Positions 19,601 to 29,182 of a stretch of 64,000 bases of DNA are shown here, piece by piece. Below the pieces are notes generated by a model. That model was given only the letters and a program-made list of their open reading frames with translations. It ran no database searches and had not been told where the DNA came from. Numbering within the stretch: position 1 is the first letter of the stretch; the number at the start of each line of letters is the position of its first letter. The position numbers and the translations under genes were made by a program. The DNA comes from Chaetomidium leptoderma (lineage: Eukaryota; Ascomycota; Sordariomycetes; Sordariales; Chaetomiaceae), in contig MU856992.1 of assembly GCA_033296705.1 (NCBI GenBank), positions 1-64,000 on the forward strand, read 5' to 3'.

Positions 19601-20803
19601 ATGGAAGCCTTCAAAGTCTTGCTGCGCGACCCCAAGAATGTGGCTATTATTGTGCTGTGTGTGTTTTTGGTGGTGATGATGAAGGGCGCGGGGATTGGTG
19701 GGCAGCCACAGCAGCAGCAGCACCAGGTTCAGGTTCAAGGGCCGGCGGCGGCGGTGATGCGTGGGTATGAGGAGGTTTCGGTTGTGGGGGGGGCGGTTCC
19801 GAGGGTGGGGGTTGAGTCTTCTAAGGTTGTTGTTGCTGTTCCGCAGCAGCAGCAGGAGGAGGTGGTTGAGGGTTATGGGGTGGTTGAGGAGGCTGGGAGT
19901 TTGTCGTTGCCCGTGGGGGAGGGGATGGCTGCTGCTAATGTTGTGGTGGCTGCTGCTTCGCCGCCGCCGCAGAGTTTGGCTGTCGAAGAGAGCCTCCCAG
20001 TGGTTGAGGAGCCGGTTGTCATGGAGAGCTTGGAGTCGGAGTCTACGCCAGCGGTTGAGGAGGTTTTGGATGAGCCTGAGACAACCGTTGAGGAGGTCGT
20101 TGTCGGCCCCAGCCCCTTGCCTGATGATGTGTGTGCTCCTCGCGGCCTGGAGTACCCTATCACGATGGTGGGAGAAGTTCTGGTGCTTGACGAGGCCGAG
20201 GTTGAGGATGAATCCCTGCTTGCTTCGGAGTCTCTCCCGGAGGCTGATGATGAGCTGGACCAGACTGTCCTGGACGATTCAGCCGCCGTCGAAGACACCG
20301 AGGCTGCCCCTTCTATCGAGGAAGCGGAAACCCCGGTGGCCTTCGAGGAGGTCGAGACCGACACCACCGAGCCCCCGTCCGCCGCCGAGGAATGCAGCGC
20401 CCCGACGCCGCCTACCGAGGACGAGCCCCAACACGACCAAGACGGCGCTGGCCGCTGCGAGATGGACACCGACACCGACACAGAAACCGACACCGAAGAG
20501 GCCGCGTCGGCACCGGAATCCTCCTCCTCCACCTCGGTCTTCATCCCCGGCCCGTTCGTCACGGAGCGCAAGACGGTGCGCGTGTTTGAGACGGTCACCG
20601 AGACAGTGCGCGTCAGCGTGGTGACGCAGACCGAGACGGTTTCGACCGTCGTTACTGCCGTGCCGCAGACGGTGGAGGAGACTGTGTATGAGACCGAGAC
20701 GGTGCGCATTACCGTGTCGGTGCCGGTCGAGGAGCGCAAGAAGAGCGCGGCCGCTGCCGCCAAGGCCAAGGCGACCAAGGGGTGCAAGGGGGGGTGGTTT
20801 TGA
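16679..20803 (+). CDS. Large acidic single-pass membrane protein of unknown function
   Basis: An intronless ORF of 1374 aa; the first ATG is at 16679. Residues about 20-310 are extremely Glu/Pro/Val-rich with short repeats (EVEAEVEAEAEAEA). A Ser-rich stretch follows. Residues about 560-770 form the only ordered-looking region: a hydrophobic start (APLVLLHVTLLPLRWVWGG), then DRVGDTVLERGILLP and LPLRRRARILECGHYL, then a CSAC motif and KVYASNGLMRAGAWEAC. A Glu/Gln coiled coil and His/Gln/Pro-rich tract lie before one predicted transmembrane segment (about 987-1010, VAIIVLCVFLVVMM). The last 120 residues carry T-E-T-V periodic repeats. Related fungal proteins are sometimes labelled pathway-specific nitrogen regulator, which nothing here supports. 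It may tether a nuclear-envelope or ER complex, but this is speculative. Confidence 0.75.
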   Translation: MPRKTPDLDRDFHIYVDPSCLSEPMDDETPATQMSAAPEEVQEPVAIPDSAGALIAEEATKDAEDMAVDVTDGPAEEAQDPPTPEPEVTPAVEPATEEQPEAEVEAEVEAEAEAEATEPEPVDIDTATDEPSAPEVEEVAEVVEVAAHAEDTITAADGSMADTSQETEVVEEAEVALEPDAVEELAPKPDQTDETCPQPEAESVPEPEGVEEPVSNDTIAEPEEPEQPATQDEAATPEVEHDNAASPEDCEVPEPVEADDVAPEELDTSAEVPLEEDAHDEIRELPIEDLDTPDQQDMDLDGEEERGRERSTVVDRKTSLRTEALIQAAARAVVARIEKRKSGVSADEEGDEEHDTSLLSTGSQDTYVLGDDAQSTYSEHHIPSRPQSSQSQARHIPSRSISSDEAGDSSSHNERDDDVFSDRSARSSLCSLDAHDFDIKTPQAKDSMSRRDSYAFSSTQAARVVSNFSTISGLSQYDKEQFIPTSRENRMPFRTPSEIRAMQMASPTPSVFSGSSPRSSKRHGGSGGSSSGMGPISRFGSPTVSAQYSPKGRSTPTRFKTPRKEAPLVLLHVTLLPLRWVWGGVLNALDAVNGKQQQFPVADNDDDVPPPPFEASEPLKTLHNAWRELQDRVGDTVLERGILLPHPQNDYEVLEERLLEALELPLRRRARILECGHYLGPANEDDDEEESEEEYTSQSGRTSETKRHWCSACRDEIRYEHFGAGKVFRVKVYASNGLMRAGAWEACWKEMERVDIEVEPVVDSALQSELERLGALQLEQEEQRQQEEQRRLEMELAPEPEPKREPTPDLLRADTPSLQQQQQAAPEADSQRAFTSSPAPGAMQLTSTSLVRASTPSEPIDTSDERRRRDEERLREIYGDMPAEPVVVAAAAVPQLPAPPPPQPEPHPHHQHHHHQQQQQFYPPPPPQPQMQPQQQMQMQMPLLTDGSSYPPHTTSNKPRPIVLDENSGFVELLMEAFKVLLRDPKNVAIIVLCVFLVVMMKGAGIGGQPQQQQHQVQVQGPAAAVMRGYEEVSVVGGAVPRVGVESSKVVVAVPQQQQEEVVEGYGVVEEAGSLSLPVGEGMAAANVVVAAASPPPQSLAVEESLPVVEEPVVMESLESESTPAVEEVLDEPETTVEEVVVGPSPLPDDVCAPRGLEYPITMVGEVLVLDEAEVEDESLLASESLPEADDELDQTVLDDSAAVEDTEAAPSIEEAETPVAFEEVETDTTEPPSAAEECSAPTPPTEDEPQHDQDGAGRCEMDTDTDTETDTEEAASAPESSSSTSVFIPGPFVTERKTVRVFETVTETVRVSVVTQTETVSTVVTAVPQTVEETVYETETVRITVSVPVEERKKSAAAAAKAKATKGCKGGWF

Positions 20804-22741
20804 GTTATTTTGGGTTGCTTGAGCGGTCATGAGGACGGATGGTGGTTAATGCATGATATGTATATGGGGACAAACTGGTCATGGATTTGATGTATGGTTG
20901 ATGTATGTATGAGGTGGGTTTCTTTTGTTTTATCATGTTGGTTGATGTTAGCCTATGCATAGCGATAGTTGAATGTATGACGATTAAATTGGGACGTGCT
21001 AGACTTTAAGAAGTATCGAGGCCACTAGAGAAACCTCATTGACTCGGCCAACTCTGTGTCTTCCCACGCCCGGCCTCCTTGTGACGGCATTTCTCGGCCC
21101 TGACTTTCTGGCCCGTCAACCCCAAGCCAGCGTTCGTCGACTATCTTTTCTTCCCCCACTGTAGCGGCAGCGGCACCTCGAATTAGGCCCTCCTCACATC
21201 TCTCGGGTTTTCGCTCTGAGGTTGGTCCTCTTTCTCTCTCGAGTCCCCTGATCGAGTGCCCTTGCTGATGTACAAGGGAAGCAAGGAAGTGGAAGGTTGT
21301 TAAGTTCTGTCTGGCTGTGCTCTTAATCCCTAATCTCATAGCATCCGTTCTTAGCAGCGAATATGGTGCACTCACATTACATCCATGGTTTGTGTTTGCC
21401 TTTGAACCCCTTTTGAACTCCGGCCATTTTTAGGCCTTTTCACCCCCCCTTGATTTGTTTCGTGGAGCGGGTCAAATGCTGGCACCCTTCTACGTGCTCA
21501 ATTCTGCCCTCATCCCCAAAACCTGCGGGGCTGCTCTTCCACTGCCTCTAGTCTTCGCAGCTTTTTCTCATTATTAATACAATCAATATTACACTGCCAG
21601 TATATTCAGTAGTTGGAGTCAAACGCCAAGGATGCCGGTAGGTAACGCCTAGCGATACCCGACAACGTCAGTAATGCTGGAGAGCTATTTAGTTCGAGGG
21701 CGATGGAGTATGTACCTATGCGGTATGCACATACCTTCACCTCCCTGCATAGAGAGAAATTGAAGATTGCTCGGGAGCTTCCGTTGCGCAAACCGTCTAA
21801 GCAAACACAGCCCGAAAGAGGTAGACCCATGCTCGAGATGGGGTTTTGTGGCGTGCATGGTCGTGTTTGCACTGCACTGCACTGCACTGCACTAACTATC
21901 ACTCGCACCACAAATCTGATGCCGTTGATGAAACCCCTTTGCGGGATGGTCCCTCTGCGGGAAGGAAAGCTGCTGCAGAATGCAGACCAAACCCGATCCA
22001 TTGGATCCTGCAATTGGCGAACGCCACGCGAGAAGGTCCGTGCGAGCTGGTCCCTCCCACTTTTTGACACCAGCAGCGACCATCACGTTCCAGAACCCAG
22101 ACGTTCCTCCTCCCACCCAAGTTCTGCTTTTAAAGCAAAACCCTTCCGTTCGTTGCGAGTTGGAGTATACTCACTGCCCACTCATCTTGTTGTCGCTCAT
22201 TGTCCGCAATTGGCGCCATTTTCTCTTAGGGCAAATTCCGATCACTTCTTGGTGCAGCTTGGCCTGGAACCGCGTCTCCAGAACTCCTGATCGCTAAATT
22301 AAGCTGACGCGGGAATAAGCAGCTTCCCTGCCTGCTTGCCCCCCAACTCTGCGTCAAAGCTCGCTCTGCGACAAATGAATTCTCCCGATTAAACAATCGA
22401 TAGCGGACCCTGTTCCTGAAAGAACAAGCCAAGGCCCACCACACGACTCGGCCCCGACGATCGCCCGCCCCTGATGAAGACGACGGAAATCTCGCCGCCG
22501 ATTGCAATACCATAACGCTCGCTTGCTTACCTCGCTTTTCCGACACCGATTCGAGATCCCGCGGGGCCATTAGAGCACGGCGAACAAGGTCGGACGAATC
22601 TGGCACACCGGCGCCCAACCTGGACCGAGAGGCGCGCGCAACTGCCTCTTCTTCCGGGATCAACCCCCGACCCGCTCGCGATATCCACAACGACGGAATC
22701 CCATCCGATATCAGGCCATAGATGCCGTCCGGCCGGACACA
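20804..22741. other. Long intergenic region upstream of DCK1
   Basis: 1.94 kb with no supported exon. It contains the TGCAC microsatellite near 21868 and only short overlapping ORFs. It is probably the terminator of the left gene and a long promoter plus 5' leader for the GEF gene. Confidence 0.5.
21868..21892 (+). repeat. (TGCAC)5 pentanucleotide repeat
   Basis: Five tandem copies of TGCAC in the upstream region of the DOCK-type GEF gene. A short simple repeat of unknown role. Confidence 0.9.
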
Positions 22742-25700
22742 ATGCCCTGGCAACCGCTGCCTCGCATCGCCTTCGCCGTAGCGACCTTTCCCTTCGTCGC
22801 CTCGAGCCCGGCCGACCTGCCCCTCGAACTTGGCGATGAGCTGTACATCATCGAGGAGACCCCAGACGGCAACTGGCTCCGCGGATACCTAGTTGCCCCC
22901 CCGAGCTTGCTGGCGGGCCTGACCAGCGACAAGGGACAGACTCTCGAGGCCCGTGTCTTCAGTGGTATCTTCCCGCGCAGTTGCGTCGAGGTTCGTGAGG
23001 TGCTGGGCGAGACCGACGAGACCGACGACAATGACTTGGACAGCGAGGATGGCCTCGCGCTAGCGTCTGAACTAACACCAACACAAGTCGGAGGAGGCGA
23101 CTCTGCAAAGAGCGGGCTGGAGGGCAACAATGCCGAGAGAAAGAGGAGGAAAGACAGGGCGAAGGCCTCACCCACCAAAGGCTGGAGGGAACATTCTGGC
23201 TCGCCGAACGGCACCCATGGACGCCTTTCGGTGCCCGTAACGCGCGATCCGAATGCGCCACGCCAGCCGGCGCCCGTGCCCATGCTCAAGATTGGCGACG
23301 AGACGCCGACTTCCACCTCGGAGCCCCTCATCGACGAGATCGCGTCTTGCCTGCGGGAATGGCACTCAACAAACCTCCACGAGGCGCTGCTGTCGCGCCA
23401 GTACGGTAAGCTGGACACCATGTCGCAGCTCATCAAGGCCCTCAACCTCGCAAGACAACAGTTCCTCCACGATGTGCTGACCACGTGGGAGTATGAAATC
23501 CTCCGTGAGAAGACAGTCTGGGACCTGGTCCGTGTCAACAAACTCTGCGGCGGAGAAGTAATTGTGCGCGACCCGCTTGAGCGCGGCCGCGTGCTCACCG
23601 GGGACGACTCCGTGGTGGAAGTAACAAAACTGCAGTCCGTCATGAGCCTGCTGGAGGAGACGCCGACACAAACGGCCGAACTGACTGCGCTGCACCACCT
23701 GTTGGTAGACATCAAGGGCTTTGCCGGCGCATCCACCGAGGCCACCACCCTGGTTCTATATCTGGCCACCAAGACCGCCGGGGGAGCCTTGGCGCCCCTC
23801 TCGGAGAACTACATCGTCGAGATGCCCGCCGGTGGGCAGATGGTGCATCTGTCAAGGACCACACAGATGCGCACGCTCTTCGCTGACCTAACCGCCACCG
23901 AGATCGGCGACGTTCCCTCGGTCGAGTCAGAGCTCTTCCTGGTTGTCAATATCCGCGCGTCACAGCAGGTCGTCGCTGCGAAGCCTAGCTCGCGATCTGG
24001 ATCCAACTCACGGTCCGGCACCATGTCGCAGGCCCTGCCGCAGTTCTCAAAGGAGCACTCGAAACCACCATTGTCGGCCGGAAACAAATCAGTGCGGAGA
24101 AGCTTGATGTGGGCGGGCAAGAGCACGCGGTCGGCATTCTCGAGGGGCAACAACCCCAGGCTCGATTCGCTGTCGGAGCAACCGGAAGAAGTGGTATCAC
24201 CAGCCACAGCAGGCGCCGACAGCAGGGATGGGCCTCCCCCGAGCACGGCCAACACGACCAACTCCAAGGCGGGGCGCTCATCGGTGGATGGCCATTTCAC
24301 TCAGACAGCCGATAGGACCGTCGGCGTAGGTGTCCTCAAGCTAAACTCTGTCATGGCACAGGGCGAGGAGGTCGAGCACATCTTGAGCATCTGGGCACCG
24401 GCTGCGAGGCACGCTACCGAGAGACAGGATGGCGAGGAATGGGACCCGGTACTCCGCGAGATCATGGAAAGCAAGACAGGGTCCTACGAGAAGTCGAGGC
24501 GAGCAGAGCGCCTGCAGGTGCATCTGCGCGCATTCAACGATCCGGATGCGGATGCCCTGATCAGAGCGACCCCCACTGTGCTGTCCGGCATCTGCAAGAC
24601 AAACAAGATGGGCTTCGCGGGCGCGCCAACAAAGTCTCGATCCGACATCTACCTGACAATCGACGAGGCAATCCTGGGCCGGCAAAACTTACTGTCCCGA
24701 TATGGCGCCAGCCCATCCGCGCTCCCCAGCAGCTTCCACGGCAACAACCTCCAGATCACGCTCGAAGTGTGCAGGCCAAATGGCGAGCGCATCGACAACT
24801 GCATTTACCCCTCCTCCAATGCCGAGGCGATCAGCACCTGGAAGACAGTTGTCACCGAGCGCGGCGATTCATGGCGCCAGTCCATCAAGCTCGTCCTCGC
24901 GCCACAGGACGTCCACCAGAGCCACGTGGTGATACACCTGGCAGATGCCCCGAACCCCCCCTTCGCGGTTGCATACATGCCGTTGTGGGACCAACAAGCG
25001 TTTATCCGCGACACAACCCACGGCCTCTTACTCTACAAGCTGGATGAGCACACGGCCACGGCACAGCCCGCCGCACAGGGCAAAGGAGGCTATCTGAGCT
25101 TGCCCTTTTCTGTTGCCAGGGGCAAGGACGACCACCAGGCCGACGTGACGGGGCCGCTCGCCATGGTGCGAGTGGAAACCTATCTCTGCAGCACCAGGTT
25201 TTCCCAGGACAGAGTGGTCTTGGGGCTGCTGGCGTGGAAGGACTCCTCTCGAGAAGGGATCCCCGTTCTCCTGAAGCAGTTTATTTTTGTTGCCGAGATC
25301 GAGGTCGTCAAGCTGCTGAACGATGTTCTGGATGCTTTGTTTGGCATTCTTTGCGAATACTCTGGCAACGACGACTATGAAGACCTTGTATTCACCGCGC
25401 TTGTTCGAGTGCTGGATATTGTTCATGACAGGAGGTTCAACCTGGCTCCGCTGGTCGACCAGTACGCCGAAAGCAGGTTCAACTATCCCTTTGCGACTCC
25501 CTGCTTGGTCAGGTCCTTCACCCGGCTTCTGTCAAAACCCACCGAGCCCGCGACAGCGCGGAAGCTTCGCGCGACATTCAAGGTCGCACGGCACATCTTG
25601 AAGTTCATCACGCATGCTCGGGGCCAGCAAAAGGCCAAGGAGGCTGGCATCGGCATTACGGGCTCCAACCCCGGCTTCACGCGCCACTTGCGCGTCATTT

Positions 25701-28700
25701 TCAAGGCCCTCGATGCCATGATGCGTAGCTCCTCGCCGGTCCTGGTAGGCAGTCAAACCCTTGCCGTCCAGCACTTCCACACCTGGCTCCCCGAGCTTGC
25801 TGGGCTGTTGACCACCGAGGAGATTCTGCATATCGCTATCGACTTTATGGATTCTTGCTCCGCTGTCAAGGGCAAGCTGGTGCTCTACAAGCTGGTGCTG
25901 ATCATCAACTACGCAAAACTGGAGCTCTTCTCCCACCCGGAGCAGCGCTCTGCCCTGAGCGCCAACACGGTTCGGTGGATCGCACCACACTGGGGCCACA
26001 CCGACGAGGTCACAGATATCTGGAGGGAGCAGGTCCGCCTCTGCTGTTCGGTCCTCGCCAGCCAGATCGAGCATCTAGGCCCCGAAATCCCTGATTACAT
26101 CCCCAAGATCATCCAATCCTACCTCGTCCTCCAGGCTGTCCCCAAGAAGCCCAAAGACCGCCTCTCCCTCCTATTTCCTACCTCATACCCCTTCCCCCAC
26201 CGCTCGATCGCCGAAGAAACCGCCTTCGACGAAGCTCTCATCGAACTCTCGGCCGTCCTTTCGGCCCTCTCCAACTCCCCCAGCGGCATGCAACTCGAGC
26301 TCGCCGAAGACGACCTCCACGTGGTTGTCGAGAACTGCCTACGCGTGCACATGAGTATCCTCCAAGGCGAGACCTTTCCCGCCGACTGGCTCAGCGTGCA
26401 CATCTTCCACCACAAGTCCACCATGCGCACCTTGCAGTACTTGGCTGGTATCCTGCTCGAGAGCTTCCTGCCGCATCCGGATGAGGCAGAGAACTTCAAC
26501 ACCGAGCTGTGGAAGCTGTTTTTTACCACGCTGCTGCAGCTCGTGGGCAGCCCGTCGCTTGCGCTCGAGACATTCCCGGAACAAAAGAGACGGGCCGTGT
26601 GGAAGATTGCGGGGGATGTGCGCGAGCATGGCGCCGACTTGCTCCGGAGGACGTGGGAGGCTATCGGATGGGACACCACTGTCGAGGAGAGGGCGCGGTA
26701 CGGCCTGTCCAAGATGGGCGGGTACCAGGTGCAGTATGTGCCGACGCTCGTGGGGCCCATTGTCGAGCTGTGTCTGAGTGTGCATGAGGGCCTGAGGAGG
26801 ATGGCGGTCGAGGTGCTCCAGACCATGATTGTCAGCGAGTGGACCCTCAGCGAAGATCTGTCGGTTATTCAGACCGAGATGATTGACTGTTTGGATGTTT
26901 ACTTCAAGACGAAGCCGTTGACGGAGAGCATCCTGCAGAAGTTGTTTGTCGGTGAACTGCTGGATCGGTTTGAGCCGCTCGCGAGGACGAACGATGAGCC
27001 GCTTTATGGGGCGTTGCGGGAGCTTACCGACACGGTCGATGTGTTCTTGGACCTGCTAGTGGCGGTTCACAGCGCCGATGGCTCAGGGGAGGCGTCGCAT
27101 CTCATCCACCGCCTGCGGTTGATGGAATTCCTCCGCGATATGCAGAAGGAGGAGATTTTCATCCGCTACGTCCACCAGCTGGCGAATCTGCAGTCCGAGG
27201 CGAGGAACCACGCTGAGGCTGGTTTGGCCCTCCGGCTGCATGCCGACGTGTACGACTGGGACCCGCTCAGGACAACACCCGCCCTACAGGACCCCGTGTT
27301 CCCGGCTCAGAGCCACTTCGAACGCAAAGAGCGCATCTATTTCGACATGATTAAACACTTTGAAGACGGCGAAGCATGGAGTAGTGCCCTGGCCGCCTAC
27401 AAGGAGTTGCAGGCGCAGTACGAGACCAACACTTTCGACTTTGCCAAGCTGGCTCGCACCGAGCGCGCGATCGCGAGCATCTACGAGACCATCGCGAAGA
27501 GCGACAAGCTCGTGCCCAAGTACTTCAAGGTCATCTTCAAGGGCCTCGGCTTCCCGGCCAGCGTGCGCGAAAAGGAGTTTATCTTTGAAGGCTCCCCGGC
27601 CGAGCGCACCTCCAGCTTCACGGACCGCATGCAAGAAATGTATCCGTCGGCGAGGATCGTGACGAGCGAGCACATTGACGACGTCGAGGGCCAGTTCCTC
27701 GTCATCTCGGCGCTGAGCGCTCACCGGGATCTAGGCCACCACGTCTTCCAGCGCGCGAGAGTGCCGCAGGTGATTAGGGATTACCTGGTCTCTGCGCACC
27801 CGCAGCATTTCTCGATTACCAGCGAGAGGATCACCATCGGGCCGGTGGCGGAGCGCTATTCTGAGAAGATTGTGTACACCACGGCAGAGCCGTTCCCCAC
27901 TATCCTGCGCCGTAGCGAGATTGTCTCGGTGCATGAGGTGCGGCTGTCGGCCAAGGAAACGGGGCTCGAACGCATCCTGCGCAAGACGGCCGATATGTCG
28001 GCGGTCGAGAAGAAGGTGGCTGACGGCGGGGGCGGGGATGACGCTGCGCAGCTGTTGGTGGATGCTGTTAGCATCAGTGTGAATCCGAACTCGGAGAGCA
28101 GTGTTGTGGCGTATCGCGACCTGATACCGGGCATGTCGCGGATGGGTGAGAGGTCACCAACCGAGTTTGAGGACGAGACGGAGGTGCCCGAGCTTGATAC
28201 GCAGGAGACTGCCATCAAGATGGCGCTGGTGGACCACGCGATCATGCTCAAGAGGTGTCTGGCGACGTTTGCAAAGAGCGGGATTGAGATTCTGACGCGG
28301 CATGTTGAGGATCTGCAGCGCTGTAAGTGGCCCTCTCCAAACCCTTTAGGGGATTACCAACTGACACACCCAGACTTTGAAACCACCTACGCCCCCGAGA
28401 TCGCAATCTTCACCCCTGTCCAACCCGTCCGCGACACCACCACGCCGTCTCCCACCTGGCCACGCTCGCCGCCCTCCGCAACCGGCGGCCAGCCTCACCA
28501 GGGCCACACCAAGAAAAGCCCAAGCATCCCCAACGGCGTCGCTACCGAGGAAGCAACCACGGTTCAGCCCGTCTTCCCCCGCCAGGGCCGTGGCCCCCGC
28601 CTCAGCTTCCTCGGCGGCCGGAAGAAGGACCACACCCCAAAGCAAGAGGTCAACGGCGGCGGCGACCACCACCCAATCCAAGAAGAACCCGAACCCATCT

Positions 28701-29182
28701 CGGCTTCCAAGAGCACCACCTCCTCCACCACAAAGGAGGGCGGCGGCACGCCAAACAGGCGGAGTTTCTTCCGCACGCTACCGCCCGTCACAACAACCAG
28801 CGGGCCTGACGCGGGGACTGCGTCGCCCAGAGCCGGATATGGTCTGCAGCCGGTCCGAACCAACGGGACGGATCCCCACTCTGCGCTGAGCGCTGTGGGC
28901 AGCCATATTGGCGGGAATGGGACTGACCACCGGGAGTGGGCGGCGGATCATGCCTCGGCCGAGGTGTTTGTCGCGGAGAAGGAGGGCCATCGGCCCAAGG
29001 TGTATGAGACGCATCTTCAGCAGGGCCATGGTCATGGGCATGGGCATGGTCAACAGTCGATCATGGGTCATGGGGTGGGGAGTGTTAGGAAGAGGTTGAG
29101 TACGAGTATTTTGAGGTTGGGGAAGAAGAGTAGTAAGGAGAGGAGTGCCGCGGGTGGGTTGGGGGGTGTTGATGAGGAGTAG
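22742..29182 (+). CDS. DCK1: DOCK-family guanine-nucleotide exchange factor (Dck1-like)
   Basis: Two exons, 22742-28322 and 28374-29182, give 2129 aa. The 51-nt intron (GTAAGT donor, ACTGAC branch, CCCAG acceptor) is in frame and stop-free; removing it yields the better DOCK sequence LQRYFETTYAPEIA. Residues about 10-90 form an SH3 domain (ELGDELYIIEE, GNWLRGYL, GIFPRSCVEV). About 635-800 is a C2-like DHR-1 domain (NLQITLEVC, FAVAYMPLW). About 1460-1885 is the DHR-2 catalytic domain (YVHQLANLQSEARNHAEAGL, FKGLGFPASVREKEFIFEG). The tail is disordered and includes HGHGHGHG. Dck1 works with the ELMO homologue Lmo1 to activate Rac/Rho GTPases in polarity, wall integrity and mitophagy in yeasts. 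Assignment to the family is firm. Confidence 0.9.
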   Translation: MPWQPLPRIAFAVATFPFVASSPADLPLELGDELYIIEETPDGNWLRGYLVAPPSLLAGLTSDKGQTLEARVFSGIFPRSCVEVREVLGETDETDDNDLDSEDGLALASELTPTQVGGGDSAKSGLEGNNAERKRRKDRAKASPTKGWREHSGSPNGTHGRLSVPVTRDPNAPRQPAPVPMLKIGDETPTSTSEPLIDEIASCLREWHSTNLHEALLSRQYGKLDTMSQLIKALNLARQQFLHDVLTTWEYEILREKTVWDLVRVNKLCGGEVIVRDPLERGRVLTGDDSVVEVTKLQSVMSLLEETPTQTAELTALHHLLVDIKGFAGASTEATTLVLYLATKTAGGALAPLSENYIVEMPAGGQMVHLSRTTQMRTLFADLTATEIGDVPSVESELFLVVNIRASQQVVAAKPSSRSGSNSRSGTMSQALPQFSKEHSKPPLSAGNKSVRRSLMWAGKSTRSAFSRGNNPRLDSLSEQPEEVVSPATAGADSRDGPPPSTANTTNSKAGRSSVDGHFTQTADRTVGVGVLKLNSVMAQGEEVEHILSIWAPAARHATERQDGEEWDPVLREIMESKTGSYEKSRRAERLQVHLRAFNDPDADALIRATPTVLSGICKTNKMGFAGAPTKSRSDIYLTIDEAILGRQNLLSRYGASPSALPSSFHGNNLQITLEVCRPNGERIDNCIYPSSNAEAISTWKTVVTERGDSWRQSIKLVLAPQDVHQSHVVIHLADAPNPPFAVAYMPLWDQQAFIRDTTHGLLLYKLDEHTATAQPAAQGKGGYLSLPFSVARGKDDHQADVTGPLAMVRVETYLCSTRFSQDRVVLGLLAWKDSSREGIPVLLKQFIFVAEIEVVKLLNDVLDALFGILCEYSGNDDYEDLVFTALVRVLDIVHDRRFNLAPLVDQYAESRFNYPFATPCLVRSFTRLLSKPTEPATARKLRATFKVARHILKFITHARGQQKAKEAGIGITGSNPGFTRHLRVIFKALDAMMRSSSPVLVGSQTLAVQHFHTWLPELAGLLTTEEILHIAIDFMDSCSAVKGKLVLYKLVLIINYAKLELFSHPEQRSALSANTVRWIAPHWGHTDEVTDIWREQVRLCCSVLASQIEHLGPEIPDYIPKIIQSYLVLQAVPKKPKDRLSLLFPTSYPFPHRSIAEETAFDEALIELSAVLSALSNSPSGMQLELAEDDLHVVVENCLRVHMSILQGETFPADWLSVHIFHHKSTMRTLQYLAGILLESFLPHPDEAENFNTELWKLFFTTLLQLVGSPSLALETFPEQKRRAVWKIAGDVREHGADLLRRTWEAIGWDTTVEERARYGLSKMGGYQVQYVPTLVGPIVELCLSVHEGLRRMAVEVLQTMIVSEWTLSEDLSVIQTEMIDCLDVYFKTKPLTESILQKLFVGELLDRFEPLARTNDEPLYGALRELTDTVDVFLDLLVAVHSADGSGEASHLIHRLRLMEFLRDMQKEEIFIRYVHQLANLQSEARNHAEAGLALRLHADVYDWDPLRTTPALQDPVFPAQSHFERKERIYFDMIKHFEDGEAWSSALAAYKELQAQYETNTFDFAKLARTERAIASIYETIAKSDKLVPKYFKVIFKGLGFPASVREKEFIFEGSPAERTSSFTDRMQEMYPSARIVTSEHIDDVEGQFLVISALSAHRDLGHHVFQRARVPQVIRDYLVSAHPQHFSITSERITIGPVAERYSEKIVYTTAEPFPTILRRSEIVSVHEVRLSAKETGLERILRKTADMSAVEKKVADGGGGDDAAQLLVDAVSISVNPNSESSVVAYRDLIPGMSRMGERSPTEFEDETEVPELDTQETAIKMALVDHAIMLKRCLATFAKSGIEILTRHVEDLQRCKWPSPNPLGDYQLTHPDFETTYAPEIAIFTPVQPVRDTTTPSPTWPRSPPSATGGQPHQGHTKKSPSIPNGVATEEATTVQPVFPRQGRGPRLSFLGGRKKDHTPKQEVNGGGDHHPIQEEPEPISASKSTTSSTTKEGGGTPNRRSFFRTLPPVTTTSGPDAGTASPRAGYGLQPVRTNGTDPHSALSAVGSHIGGNGTDHREWAADHASAEVFVAEKEGHRPKVYETHLQQGHGHGHGHGQQSIMGHGVGSVRKRLSTSILRLGKKSSKERSAAGGLGGVDEE

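Noticed and set aside
19873..20787. 304-codon Ser/Thr-rich ORF antisense to the large acidic protein
   Set aside because: It mirrors the Glu/Val/Thr codon bias of the sense gene and has no independent support.
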